Origin: Turritopsis dohrnii
Lineage: Eukaryota > Cnidaria > Hydrozoa > Anthoathecata > Oceaniidae
Reading direction: 5' to 3'
Assembly: GCA_027922465.2 (NCBI GenBank)
Contig: BQMF02000676.1
Coordinates: 62,001-126,000 of the forward strand
DNA length: 64,000 bases
In this document: positions 12,701-24,167 of the stretch, piece by piece
Position numbering within the stretch: position 1 is the first letter of the stretch
How the letters are laid out: each line of letters opens with the position of its first letter
Program-made: the position numbers and the translations under genes
Notes under the pieces: generated by a model
What the model saw: only the letters and a program-made list of their open reading frames with translations
Databases searched by the model: none
What the model was told of the DNA's origin: nothing

Positions 12701-13786
12701 TGTTGTTCAACTTGAATCACCAAAGCCCACAACATGATAAAACACATCAGCAAAACCTTCTAATGTTCAAACACGAACCTTAAAAAACTGGAATTAACTT
12801 TTTATTTGCAAATGAGGAAAAACCTTTCGTTTATAAAAATTTTCTTTCGTCCATTTGTTTTTTTGCTGATCTTTTTGTAGTTGTTATCTTTTGTACCAAA
12901 ACTGATGTAGAATACACGTAAAATGATTCGAAAAAATCTTAACTCTTGCAATCACAGTGAATTCGTATTGAATTTCACATCATTAACTATGTGGGAATGA
13001 ATCAAAATTTCATGAGAAGGACTCCTTGATGAACATTTTTATTTCACAATCTTTCGATATACGTGACCACTCCAATATTCACGCAGGAAATAACAAACTT
13101 ATAGAAGGAAAAAACCACAATCTCTATCAACATTGTTGAATATACACGATTGCTTCTCTTTTTATTAATTTATAGACCGGCAGGAGACCTAGAAGGGTAG
13201 GGTCTACCAGCAATGCAGGATGTTAGGGCTTAAAGTCTCATCTACATCGTTGAGTTAATCTATCCAACTGAGACTATACAAACTTGATCGAGACAATGTC
13301 CTAAGAGATTTTTTAATTGAGAATTTAAAGGAACCTTCTGTAGAACAATTAGGGACTCGAAATGTTCTAAACAGAAATGACCTTGGACGAAATTTTCAAA
13401 TTCGTTCTGAAATTTATTACTCAAATCAACTTGACTATGCTGAGTTTGAATTTTTCATAATTTAATTACAGAAAGAGAAATTTGGGCTTTGTTTGGACTA
13501 AATTTCCTACTGGACGGAACGTTGGGAAAAATTTACACTGATTTGATCATGCTGGGTAATATTTCGGATGAGGACCTTGGACTTAAGATACATTTTTGAC
13601 CTGGTGTCATAATATGTCGGTTGCATTCTTTTTAAAGGAATTTTGACAAATTTCTCAATAATATCCTTTTCAAACTGTTTATGTTTAGAGAAGTTAAAGT
13701 AAGAATTATTTCTTAACACTACAAGCAGATTGGAAGGCCATTAAATAAAAAGGATGAGGTAATAAAAAGGTTTTTTGTATAACATA
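12701..13786. other. Mostly gene-free stretch with one unassigned open segment
   Basis: From 13259 to 13465 on the plus strand there is an open frame of about 68 codons without a methionine start (LRLYKLDRDNVLRDF and onward). It could be an exon or a retroelement scrap; I do not recognise it. The rest has no supported gene. Confidence 0.3.
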
Positions 13787-13985
13787 CAGTCGACTCTCGA
13801 TATCTCGAACTCTCAGGGGACCGGTGTAACAATAAATAAGTACTCCCCCCAAAAAAGTACTCCCCCAGTTCTTATTTACTAGGAAATAAGTACTCCCTTA
13901 GGAAATAAGTATTCCCCTGTGACAAGATATTCCATTTTTCTGAGACGGTCTAGTTAGAAAAAAGTACTCCCTTGACAAAATCTAA

Positions 13986-14337
13986 GGAAGCTATTACCAA
14001 GCTCCAAATGTTATCAAAGTCGGCGAAAAAGTGCTTATGAAGAACCGGAAACGTGAAGATAGAACAGATGGTAAGTTTACCCACAAATGGTTGGGTCCTT
14101 ATATCATTCACAAGATGCACAATATAAACTGCTCGTTGATCAATGAAACAGGAAAAAACTAAAACGAAAATGCAATCCCTGCTGAAAAAGTACCTGCAAC
14201 CAGCAGATCTCAATGCAGATCTTCCTACTCATGAAGATGCCAAAGCTGATTTTCCTGGTGATCTTTCTACTAAAGAAGATTCCCAAGGTTATCCAGCTGC
14301 TGATTTCCCTAATCCAGAAGATCCACAAAGAGCCTAA
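13986..14337 (+). pseudogene. Integrase C-terminal (GPY/F-type) remnant
   Basis: From 13986 the frame reads YYQAPNVIKVGEKVLMKNRK, then a basic linker, KFTHKWLGPYII, and CSLINETGKN before a stop near 14160. The pattern VGEKVLMKN, then KWLGPYxI, then a short strand matches the C-terminal GPY/F module of retroelement-type integrases (Ty3/Gypsy and Ginger-like). A frame change near the stop leads into KTKMQSLLKKYLQPA and an acidic tail with DLPTHEDAKADFPGDL-type repeats ending at 14337. The catalytic core is absent. It lies wholly within the pogo-ended element, so it was captured by, or inserted into, that element. Confidence 0.65.
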
Positions 14338-14605
14338 AATCCAAAAATGACGTTATTGAGAGTATTGTATATGCTATATTTTGTATGTTTCTAACGCTTC
14401 TTTTTCTCTCATATGTCAGAAATGACTCTCACCCTCTCTCATTTACAGCGGTTTGAAAGAGTATTACCAGTTTAAGCACCCCACAAAATCTGAAAAAAAC
14501 CATTAAAATGGAAAAAAATGGAGTTAAGGCGCTTTGTCAAATCATGGTAGTGTTAATACATTCCCTAAATTCCATTAATTGTAATTCACAATATTATCGG
14601 GGTGT

Positions 14606-14985
14606 TTCACTGCGCATGCGCGATTTTTGGTTTTATTATATGGCCACCTGATAGCCCTTGAAAAGTTACCTGGTGAAGAAGTCCATGTGTTTTGCCTAAT
14701 TATGACTGATTTTACGTGTACTAACAGGCTGTAAATGCGCATGCGCAAATTACAGGCTTATTACACAGCCACCTGATAGCACTGGAAAAATTACTTGGCG
14801 ACGATCTTAATGTGTTTTTCCTATTTACGGTTCATTCAGCTCATATTAGCATCTTTTTTACTGCGCATGCCCGATTTTGGTTTTAATTATGCGGACACCT
14901 GATAAAATGGCTTTAAATGGCTTAAAAGTTACCTGGTTAAGACCTTCACGTGTTTGGCCTAATTATGGCTCATTCCAAACTTAAA
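14606..14985. repeat. Three diverged tandem copies of a unit of about 130 bp
   Basis: Each copy starts near TGCGCATGC and contains CACCTGATA, a TTACCTGG-type string and GTGTTT(T)GCCTAATTATG. Copies begin at about 14608, 14737 and 14866. They lie inside the pogo-ended element and look like internal amplification. Confidence 0.65.
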
Positions 14986-15157
14986 GGTGTTTACTACATT
15001 TGTCGTAGAAAATTTACTACATTTGACGGAGTTACTACATTTGACGGTGTAACAAAAGTTCGAGATAACGAGAGAAAATCAGCCAGGGGATCGGAAATAT
15101 TGTTCGAGATACCGAAAAGTTCGAGATATTGAGGTTCGAGATATCGAGAGTCGACTG

Positions 15158-15479
15158 TAATTGCAAGTTTAAGAATTTCTATCGTGTCTATTCGACAAAG
15201 GAAAAAAGGTTCCTATTTTTCCCTCAAGAGTAAATAAGAAGCAATTTCGAAATGGAAAAACACAATCTATCAACTAAAACGTTGGAAAAAGAAAAACACA
15301 TGCATGGAAATTGATTAAAACAACCATGGATACTTGAGTCCAATTTTAAATATTTTGTCCATCCGACATAAATATCAGCAAGGGAAAACAGAATCGTTCG
15401 AATAATAGAGAGTTCGAATAATAGAGATTGATATTGCAAGGTTTTAGTTTGAAGGGACCCAATGATTCAGTTCGAATTA
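15158..15479. other. Spacer with a second pogo-like terminus fragment
   Basis: GTTCGAATAATAGAGA occurs twice (about 15396-15427), followed by CAGTTCGAATTATGGAGAG at about 15468. These resemble Tigger-type ends, but no partner end is evident. No gene is seen. Confidence 0.4.
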
Positions 15480-17131
15480 TGGAGAGTTTCGACAAATGTC
15501 CAACCATTTGACACGCCAAAACAAAAGGAGTGCTTCCTGGTGAACGTTTAGAATTTCCAACACCATCAAACTTCGCGTGCAATGCTCTATTTGCCGTGAA
15601 ACCACGAAGACATACAATCCGCTTTCCAATGGCCAAATACCAAAAACGCTTCGCAGCACTCCACCAAAAGTATTATAACGTCTTTGACACTGTCCACTAC
15701 CTGTAATTGCGCTGCAGGATCCCTGAAAGCTGTCGTTAATATGGGCTTGGTCCTTTTATCCCAACAAAAAAGAAACTCTCACAATATTCAAAGAATAAAT
15801 TGGATGAACTACAGATTGAATTTGGATGTCTTGAGTCGTAAGGTGCTTTCACCAGACCAGCTGATATTGAAGTCGTGGCCAAGTACTTCAATCGTTTTTT
15901 CTCGTCAGGTGGTCACTGTCTTGCCACAGCTTATGCAGAAGTAGGCACATGCTTTAAACCCTTACTATCCTTCATGTCCAATGTCGACTCTTCACTGCGC
16001 CAAATCGCTCAGTGGAACTACCTCATCACCACAGACCTCAACAGGACATTCTACCATCCCATTCAGAGGAGTCCACGTTCATTCTGGTCCTGACATAGTT
16101 TCAAGGTACCACCAGTGCTACTAAGCATCGCACCTCTGCGCTATCCACTTGTGATCCCCTAAAACTGGCAAGAGCTTGTGTTCTTTTGTGGGCGCCATTA
16201 AAATACTATCAGACCAAATCGTACTTCAGCCCACTGGAAGACCTCACCAATGGCTGCAAGTGTACGGAAAGCATCCATTAGACAGACTCACCTTTGCCAA
16301 GTTTACTGCCGCCAAGAGTGTCATTTACTCGACTTAAACTATATATTTACATCGACCCTCCGATCAATTGTGGATCGTAGCCGATGGCGCTTTCAAGTCC
16401 CACGGTCTTGCTGCAATCTTTTATATTTTATACTGCGATGGAAGTGAACCGTAGCTGTCCGGTTTCTTCAGTCCCAAGTTTCAGAGTTTTGAAAGCGCAA
16501 ACTTGAATGGCAACAATATGAGATGGAAGCCTTGTGTATCACTGCTGCCACCTGAAACTTCGCACCCGATATGAACCAGTCGAACCACTCAACATGTATC
16601 CACACTGACAGTAAGTCGTGGCGTACTAAAAGCAAACTAGAAGCTCAGTCGAGGAGAAAATTTTCCGCAAGCTTCCACCTAACCACCTTTCTAAACTCTG
16701 AAAGCCGTTACCAAGTTTCCATACTTCGCCACCATGGAGGATTCAGTCGTCAGTTCCATCACTATCCAAGATATCGTTACCAGATGTGCCAAGTTACCTT
16801 TCAATACACGTTCAGCTTGGAAGAGTACTCAACAGGATTACTTCTTCTTACTTCTTCGCTTTTGACATGGACCGCTACATCCAGGAGGCCTGTGCTACAC
16901 TCAAATCTTCCTGTATGTTGCTGTCGAACACGCTTCGTCTACACTACGTCGGAACAACTTTATCCACTGACGTCATTCGCCACCACAGAAAACTCATCTT
17001 TGTGTTACGTAACTTGCTATGCCCTTGCCAGAACAACACCACACTCTCCACGACGCCATTTTGACCCTCTGCCTTTAGTTTTGAGCCACAGAGGGCCTAC
17101 CCTGCGACAGTCGGTGTCAAATCAGCCCTAA
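15480..17131 (+). pseudogene. Ty3/Gypsy-type pol relic (reverse transcriptase, RNase H, linker)
   Basis: Fragments in shifting plus-strand frames keep the order of a Gypsy pol. They are AGSLKAVVNMGLVLLS near 15720; a block ending FMSNVDSSLRQIAQWNYLIT near 16020, which corresponds to the start of the RT fingers/palm; TTDLNRTFYH followed by a deletion into PFRGVHVH; WIVADGAFKSHGLAAILY near 16370-16430, an RNase H first strand; SGFFSPKFQSF; and TDSKSW with KFSASFHLTTFLNSESRYQV near 16600-16710. The later part (near 16780-17030) resembles the linker before integrase. The YxDD palm block is lost, and many stops and indels are present. No LTRs were identified. This is an old, inactive copy. Confidence 0.7.
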
Positions 17132-17590
17132 GGCTTTCAGGCACTCAGAGAAGAAACAATCCTACAGTATCATCAAATCACAATGCAAAAACAAAAACAA
17201 GAACCCAGTAGGCGCATGCGCTGTGCAAACACTTGAAGTTGAAATACTCCGACAGGTAATCCAGAAAGCACCGCTGCGCTCACATTAGCAGTGAACCATC
17301 TCAACTCCTGTATCAGAACACGATGACTCTCCGCCAGAGTAATGCTAACACGATCAGTTCAGCAATAAATAGATCACCACCTCCGATCTTCACCACCATC
17401 TTCACAGTTTCTTCCTGCAACTTTTTTTCTTTTTTTCTAACAAGTATGAAAATATTAAAGTCTGGTCCGTAGAAACTGCTTATAAAGAAATCCGTCCCCA
17501 ATATTGCTAATAATCCATAGGAAGCTATATTGATCTTGGAATAAATTGAGCGTCCAAACGTTGCATAGAACGACAAGAAAAATCATCGTA
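17132..17590. other. Spacer
   Basis: This stretch lies between the Gypsy relic and the 3' flank of secreted unit A. A minus-strand 87-codon frame (17313-17576) has no recognisable feature. Nothing else is supported. Confidence 0.4.
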
Positions 17591-18075
17591 AGTTCAGCTT
17601 CACTTGCAACACTTTATGTCCGCAGCTTTTTTCAAAGTAACGAAAAAAAATCGCACCTTCCGTAACATTTTCTTCCCATAAGAATTTCTAAGCAACTGGA
17701 GATTGTTCGATCATTTATCACCTGATGATTTCTGCTAGACCTCATAAAAAACCCTTTTTATTCTTTCTATTTGAGATTTATCAAAATGGAAATGATTTTA
17801 CGGTAATTAAAACTCTTGGAATATTGATTATTAAAGGTATCCTTTTCAGAGGAAAAGGAAATAAACAAGTGTTGCAGTTATCTTTTTATCATCATTAAAT
17901 GCAAAGAAAGTCACAAGTTTTGTGAACATAAAGGCAACCCGAAGAACAGATCTTGTATAGATCAAAAATAACATTTTACCACAAAGATACTTTCAGAAGT
18001 TCAAAAAAGCAACGACTGTTTTGGAACAAACTGGAACGTTGAAAATATGAGAATTTCAGCATGCTGAGTATCTGT
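17590..18075 (-). other. 3' flank of unit A, shared with unit B and partly unit C
   Basis: Strings around 17695-17825 (ATCATTTATCACC, TTTCTATTTGAGATTT, AAAATGGAAAT) recur in order at 22805-22900 downstream of unit B. Weaker matches occur at 29630-29780 downstream of unit C. The duplicated block therefore extends several hundred bases past the coding region. No poly(A) site was assigned with confidence. Confidence 0.55.
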
Positions 18076-19389
18076 CTATGGAGCTTGATCAGAAGAATAG
18101 ATACCACGGGTAGTTTCTTTGTACGTTTCGTGGTATTTTGTTGCAAATGTTTTAGAATCGGTTGTGAGGTCGTTTCGGGTAACTTTGTGGTTCCGATTTG
18201 GATGATATGTCAGCATGGGATCATAATAATCACCAATGTCATTATTAGTCTGTGAATACCCGGGACGAATATTTCCAGGTGCATTGAACAGACAGTGGCA
18301 TACGTAGTCGATATCATTAGCCAAAGTAGCACCGTTAATCTGTCCTCTAAAATTCGAGGTCGGTATGTCACTTACGTATTTTTTGCATAGGTCCAAGTTA
18401 GCGTTTGTATATTTAATGAAGTCCTATGAAAAAAATAAGAATTTAAAGCAAAGTTGATTTCTTATCGAATTTCAAATCCTGACATTGAATATAATAATAG
18501 CAATAGCTATTAATGACTGCATGTCAGCCGACATTGGTTCGCATTCAAATGATAACTACTTTGTACAAATCTGCTGCAGGTTTATTTTTCTCAGATACAG
18601 TTGGACTGTTGATGACTTAGATGTACGTAACGATGTGACTTTCGGATTACACAAAGCAAAGGGTTTTGTTGAATGGAACTAGCGTAACTTAATGAGTGAG
18701 AATGTCTATTCTAAATCGTAACATTTCTTTGGCGCGGTTCTTTTTTCTCGAAAATTATGTGTAAATAGGACAAAACCAATGACGCAAAAAGTTCGTCTCA
18801 GTAACAATTTTTGTCTGTTATGTTCCTGTTTGAAGCCAAAAGAAAAAAAACCAACAGTATAATTGTTTTAAAAGTAAATGAACAACTACGTGAGATTTTG
18901 AAATTCTTGAAATTTCCCTTTTCTGTATTAATAATAGTGAGAATGAGTAAAGTATTACTGCTAAAGGTTCCAATCCTACATAGTTTCTAGTTTTGATATA
19001 TATTTAATCAATATACTTACTTGTTTGTTTTGCAACTTTTTATAACCAAAATATTCTTTATCGATACTATGAAGGTCAAACGCAAGACTATTTACCACTT
19101 TTTTCCAGTTATGGATGTGTGTTTCGTAATTGGTCCAAAGTCTAGGAAAATTGTTAAGTATCTTTGCTTTGATCGTAACGTAAGGTATGCGATGTGCTCT
19201 GCTATAAGCACCTTTGTTAATCCCCATATCTTTAGCCATCATGTCCATTGCATTTTTAGCATTTGAATTCCATTTGTCCTGTCCCCAACTACTATAAGAG
19301 CATTTTCCACTCAAGTGCTGATATGGTTGCAGAGAATAAACATTTTTGATTATCGATATTGTAAAAAGTATGAGGAGTACACGAGCCAT
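18076..19389 (-). CDS. Secreted-protein family, unit A (two coding exons, apparently intact)
   Basis: The coding exons are 19389-19021 and 18423-18076, joined in phase 0 across a 597-bp intron (donor CAA|GTAAGT, acceptor TTTTTTCATAG|GAC), giving 238 residues. I chose the ATG at 19389 because the acceptor TTTAG lies two bases upstream and paralogues in units B and C start at the same place. The longer open frame to 19515 is intronic. Residues 1-19 form a signal peptide (MARVLLILFTISIIKNVYS), so the product is probably secreted. The mature part has LQPYQ, Cys30, AHRIPY (65-70), NNFPRLW, WK, Cys136, CHC (165-167), NAPGNIRPG (170-178), DIGDYYDPML (185-194) and SSDQ near the end. Four cysteines would allow two disulfides. 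I do not recognise the family. The paired His/Arg and Asn motifs could form a catalytic site, but that is speculation. Confidence 0.8.
18424..19020 (-). other. Intron 2 of unit A
   Basis: A 597-bp intron without an evident mobile element. A segment near 18770-18870 (CTCAGTAACAATTTTTGTCTG and flanks) recurs in the introns of unit B (about 26690-26800) and unit C (about 33700-33830). This shows that whole genes, introns included, were duplicated. Confidence 0.65.
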
Positions 19390-20147
19390 CTCTAAAGATA
19401 AAACGATTATGTCTCGTGATATATTCAGAGTAAGAACATTGCTTACATCTCCTTCTGAAAAGTTATCAGATAGAAAAACAACATGGAAAACATTTAACGT
19501 TAGGAGCGAAAGCAAACACCTTACTAGAACACCTTTGGAACACTCCTTTGTCTACTGCCGGACATAGACTGCCGTAACTTAACAAAAGAAAGTGAGTGAC
19601 ATACCCGTAATTTTGAAGAAATTGCAAAAAAGTGAAAAATGAAAATCCTTGCCATCATCAGAACTTTCTGGAAACGTTCTGTTACTTTTTTAGCTTACTT
19701 TTAAGACCAAAAAATCGAACCACTAAAGAGTGCCATTTATCCAAAAAAAACATTTCATGCAAATACTCGGTTTTTCAAAAATTGTCATTTTTTTCCTTTT
19801 GCGAAGTTACGACATTCTATGCTACATAGATTCTAATGAAGGAATGCAGGCTTTATAATTTCGGTTTTATATATCGAACATTTAAGAATACACGTTCCTT
19901 GATATTTTATCACTTGATTCATGAAGGAATGGTTGTTATTGAAATAGGTCTACATAAAATTAGGGCTTTCAGCTACTTTTACTTACTGAAAACAGCTACA
20001 TTGATATTTGAAATTCGATGTAACTAGCTATGTAAAAGATATCTCACTTGCGGTAAACAAGCTTTAACGAACTTCTTGATCGTTCTCCTATAAGAAAGCT
20101 TTTATGCTGAAATTGGAGAAATTGAGAAAAGGAAATGAAATTCTTAC

Positions 20148-20198
20148 CTCTGCTTGATCAACGTTCTTTTGAGAATTACCAGAACGAACACTACTGAT
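20148..20198 (-). other. Non-coding first exon of unit A (3' end at 20148)
   Basis: The donor GAG|GTAAGA is at 20148/20147. The intron ends at the TTTAG two bases before the ATG at 19389. The upstream end is only an estimate, about 30 bases below the TTTAAAAG box. Units B and C have donors at the equivalent position. Confidence 0.5.
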
Positions 20199-20220
20199 CC
20201 CCATCTGCCATGTTGTGGGC

Positions 20221-20273
20221 CTTTTAAAGCATTAAAATTTTCGCGGACAGGAAATGTATTCATTTTGATTGGG
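20221..20273 (-). promoter_or_regulatory. Unit A promoter: CCAAT box, GTCCGCG motif, TATA-like box
   Basis: In the direction of transcription: CCCAATCAAAAT (20273-20262), CTGTCCGCG (20250-20242), then CTTTAAAAG (20229-20221). The first two motifs recur at exactly the same spacing upstream of units B and C, while the sequence between them differs. Confidence 0.6.
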
Positions 20274-20279
20274 TGATGA

Positions 20280-21428
20280 GAAAAGTCAGGCGGAAATGCA
20301 AAAAATGTACCATATTTTTCCGGCTGGCCTACGAATCAAATAATACCATGCCAAGTTCCGGGATTTTGGTGAAGAAAAATTACGTTTATAACTTAAATGA
20401 AAAACCAACTTTTGGGGACATGGGGACAAAAACTGTGTCAATGCAGAAAAGTTTGATTGTTCAACATTTTGTCAAAAATGTGTAGTTATCTGATTAAAGT
20501 CTAAATATGAAAAGAATTTCGATCTCATGGAACATGAAATCAACAATGTAGAAAGACCAGCCTCTAGGAATTATCAAAAAAAGTTTTCAATGGAAACTGG
20601 TTTAAAGAAAAAAAAGTGAAAAAATAAAACCTTTTTTACTCTAACTTCAATCTAGTAATACTCCGTAGCTTGGCCAACACACGCTACACCATTTGAGCAG
20701 ACGGAGATTTCTTCTTCTGAGATAGCATCACAGCTATGTTGGGTGAATTTCTAAAATAAAGCCAAAATGGTTCCAATAGAGTCTGCTACAGGACCTTTGG
20801 TCAATAACATATCACTCTTTTATTATTGTTATTATCATTATCACGAATTTTTATACAGGATGGCCAATCTCAAAAACTAGAAATATTACACTATATACTT
20901 ATTTACAAATTTCTGTTGTTATGTGGGTCCTGCAAATGTATCGAATAAAAAAGAGAAAGACTAAAAATCACATATAAAGACATCTTAAAACAAAGTAAAA
21001 GTATATAAAAAAAACACGATAAAAGCATGTACGTTAAGACATGTAGCATAAGGACAAAACAAAAAGATGTCTACAAACCCAAAGAACAAATGATAAGGAC
21101 TGAGAAGTTAAAACTTCAGGTGTTAACTTCTATGTTGTCGAAAAAAAAATTAATTGAAAGGAAAGGAAAGAACGGGATTTGAGCAGTAAGTTTAGCCGTA
21201 TCGAGGAGCTGCAATACGGCTCAAAACTTTTGGTTATATAACTCGTATCATCATTGATCAAAAGGAGCCGATTTTTGGGCCGTAAAGAAGAACAATAGAG
21301 GTTATTACGATTTCCGAGATTACCCGAAATGCAACACGATCAGCAATCTTGGTAGACCTTGGTAGTAAAGTAAAAAGCTATCAACTGCGTACTGTGTGTG
21401 GCTGTAGTTTTTTTGTAGTGTTTGTGGT
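20280..21428. other. Spacer between unit A promoter and transposase relic
   Basis: No gene is supported. A 70-codon plus-strand frame begins at 20273 inside the promoter region and has no recognisable feature. Confidence 0.4.
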
Positions 21429-22287
21429 GTGCATTTTATTGGTGGCTCACCAGCCAATGCTTTGGATGAAACCAATCCCTATTGGGTCTCGTCACTAAAG
21501 TTGGGTTATGTAAAAAGTAGTGACCCACAAAATGTATCTAGTAGTAGTGCTAGTGGTGGTAGTGCTGTTAGCAGTGGTAGTGCTGTTAGTAATAGTAGTC
21601 TTGCTAGGTATGAAAGATGTATTGGTAGAAAGAAGAGGGTATATGAAAGGGATATGGAAGTAGCTGTAAAATTATCAGAGTGTAGTTTTGCAGAAGAAAG
21701 TGCAGTTGTTGATGATGATGGTGGTGTGGTTGATGATGATGATGGTGGTGTGGTTGATGATGGTGATGAGGTTGATAGTGTAGTAGTGAGTAATCCTGGT
21801 AATAATGTAGATTCTGTTGTGTTAAGGAAACAAGATGAAGAGCTTAAAATGCTACGTATGGAAAATGTCTCTTTGCAAAGAAAGGTTTACTTACTTAGTA
21901 AAGCTGTTGACACAGTCAGGTTGCTTGATGAAAGGGATTATCGATTTGCTGTATGTCAATTTGAAGCCAGCAATATTTTGGCCACATCGAGATGATTTTG
22001 TTAAATCAATGCCGATGGTTTTTCGTGAACATTTTGGTCGTAAAGTTGCTGCAATTATTGATTTTTTTGAGGTATTTGTTGGAAGGCCATCAAATCTTTA
22101 TGCAAGAGCTCAAACATGGTCTAACTACAAGCACCACAACACCATCAAATACCTTATCGGAATCACACCACAAGGCTCAATAAGCTTCATATCAGATGTT
22201 TGGGTTTGCAGTTATAGCTTACCTAAAATTTGCGATTCAAATGAGGGGCCAACAAATTATGCGCTAATGCACAAAAAGACATATTGA
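21429..22287 (+). pseudogene. THAP/DDE_Tnp_4 transposase relic (ISL2EU/Harbinger-like)
   Basis: The first frame (21429-21995) opens with HFIGGSPANALDETNPYW, which resembles the tail of a THAP zinc finger. A Ser-rich stretch, an acidic Asp/Val repeat and a coiled-coil-like segment ([19 protein letters not shown]) follow. A frame change near 21970 gives [16 protein letters not shown], then [40 protein letters not shown] and [14 protein letters not shown]. This is the start of a DDE_Tnp_4 endonuclease domain; the Asp of IIDFFE is the likely first catalytic residue. The helix-turn-helix region between the halves and everything after about 22210 are lost. The second and third acidic residues are missing, so the copy cannot be active. 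Confidence 0.75.
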
Positions 22288-22690
22288 CAGATTTTCAAGT
22301 ACAGGGTGACGCGTCACTCGACGGTATCGCGTGGTTATGACGGGATTACTGAAACGGAGCTAAGAAGCACGGCAGTAGATCATTTATAAATCATTCTCTT
22401 GACTAAATTTTGCTACGGCTTGAGCTGTATGAGCTGTACTCTGTGTCCGCCCCTGGGTCGAAATGTATGTTTTGTAATAGTGTGATTTAGGCTAAGAGAT
22501 AATCATTTTGTTTGTTTTAAGTGTTGAGTGTTAAGAATGGCAGTAAAATATGGAAGTTCTAACAAATCCTCTATAGGAGTTTGAAGTTCCATATGATTTC
22601 TACCCTTATTCAATTTTGGTGATAAGGCGGTGGGACTGAGTAAAAGTAAGGCAAGAAAACAGAACAAATGCGTTTATTTACACATTTTAC
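22288..22690. other. Spacer
   Basis: This stretch lies between the transposase relic and the 3' flank of unit B. No gene or repeat is supported. Confidence 0.4.
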
Positions 22691-23233
22691 TTCTCTTTCT
22701 GCTCAATGCAGAAAAATCCGGTAGAAGGCAGAACTTCAGTTTTTGCTACATTGTAAAGAAAAGTTCTTTGATTGCTTTCATAGAAAATTAACTTAAGGTT
22801 TTGCAATCATTTATCACCACAAGAAATTCTGTTGGGCTTCAAAACCCGTTTTTTATATTTTTTCTATATGAAATTTAAAAAAATGGAAATAACTTTATTG
22901 GGTAAATAAGAAAAATAGTAAACGTTAGCTTGATCAAGAAGAAACAACGAGGCTGGAAGAGCAATGAAACAACAAGTGTGGTGAAACGTGAATGTTTATT
23001 ATCAGTGTGTACTGGGAAAACAACGTTAGTTAACCTAGAAGAATGAATCCCATCAAATTGATGTAGATCAAAATAAAAATCTACCCATCATGATGCAAGC
23101 TATGTTGCACATGTGTGCTATAGCGCAAAACTAGAACGTTATAAAGCTGTTTCAAATCTTTTCTTTTTCCGATTGTATACGCTAAGAGAGAAGTCAATCA
23201 GAGGACAAGATTCCATGTCTCCTTGGTTCTGTA
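22691..23233 (-). other. 3' flank of unit B, closely shared with unit C
   Basis: Segments at 22965-23215 match 30235-30545 downstream of unit C (for example GTGAAACGTGAATGTTT versus GTGTGAAACATGAATGTTT, then TTAACC-AGAAGAA, and TAGAGCAAAACTA). Segments at 22790-22900 match the flank of unit A. This places B and C as the closest pair. Confidence 0.55.
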
Positions 23234-23727
23234 TCAGGAGCGTAAATTGTACCTTATAGCAAAGGTTAAAGAATCGGACGTTAGATCATCACGGGTAATT
23301 CTTCTTCTGAAGACCCTATGTCTTTTAAGCATTGGGTCAAAATTATCGCCAATATCACCATTTCTTCCTGTGTGTCCGGGACGGATATTGCCAAGTGCGT
23401 TGTACATACAGTGACATAAGTCGTCGACTTCTCTGGCCATTATGGTACCTCTATTACCACGATTTGTGTTCGGTATTTGATCGACATAGCCTAAACACTT
23501 TCTTCTGTTCACGTTGGCCAACCGTTTAAATTCCTTGAACAGAAAAACACTTAAACAGAAACGCAGACTTGAATTTGCCGAAAGTGCTTATGGAATCGAA
23601 CAATTCTGATTTGTTTCTTTTGGACATTCTTTTGGACAGACAGTTTAATTCATCATCGGTAAATTTGCGCAATGTGGAAAATCAAGTTTTGAAGTCGTGT
23701 TGAGAACGGGCATATATAAGATAGGTT

Positions 23728-24167
23728 CCCAGTTAGCACACGACGTCAATACAACGTTGTTTAATAGTCGTTCTAACGTCGCAACCAAAAACCACTATTC
23801 ACCGACGTTAAGAACACGTCGGGGCTGGTTGAAAAAAACCCATTTAAAATCATTTATTTACTAAACAGCCAATTCTGACGTTGAAGATGAAGAAAGAAAC
23901 GGTTCAATTCCCGCTGGTGACTTTTCATTTGTTGTCATTACCTTTCGTCGTCAATTTGACCGTGCTACAACGTCAATGCAACGTTGTTTTCGGTCTTTTG
24001 ACCGTTGCACTATGTCCGTATAACGTCATCTTTGGGTTTCCCTAATCGTCGCTTTGACGTCAAAATCCGACGTTGCTTTGCTGTTTCCATTTTGACCATT
24101 AAACAACCATCATGCGACGATAGACTACGACGTCGAAACAACGTTGAAACAACGTCTTTGTGCTGGG
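23728..24167. mobile_element. 440-bp MITE with CCCAG-type ends, in unit B intron
   Basis: The left end is CCCAGTTAGCACACGACGTC. The right end, on the other strand, is CCCAGCACAAAGACGTTGTT. Inside, ACGTC, ACAACGTTG and related units recur many times in both orientations. It has no coding capacity. Terminus type and subterminal repeat style match the 2.75-kb element at 7836-10585. Confidence 0.75.

Larger units (their letters stand above)
13787..15157. mobile_element. 1.37-kb pogo/Tigger-like element, non-autonomous
   Basis: The termini are CAGTCGACTCTCGATATCTC and its inverse, each flanked by a TA dinucleotide (13785-13786 and 15158-15159). That is the expected TA target duplication of Tc1/mariner-pogo elements. 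Near the right end, copies of TTCGAGATA repeat. Inside there is no pogo transposase. The interior instead carries a retroelement integrase tail (13986-14337), repeated AAATAAGTACTCCC units (13830-13915) and a tandem repeat of about 130 bp (14606-14985). Confidence 0.8.

Noticed and set aside
14143..14337. Separate small acidic protein
   Set aside because: It is the frameshifted continuation of the integrase tail inside a transposon.
16786..17064. Independent 92-codon gene
   Set aside because: It lies within the Ty3/Gypsy relic, and its sequence fits the linker before integrase.
19390..19515. N-terminal extension of unit A to an upstream ATG
   Set aside because: Paralogues have an acceptor two bases before the shared ATG, so this stretch is intron.
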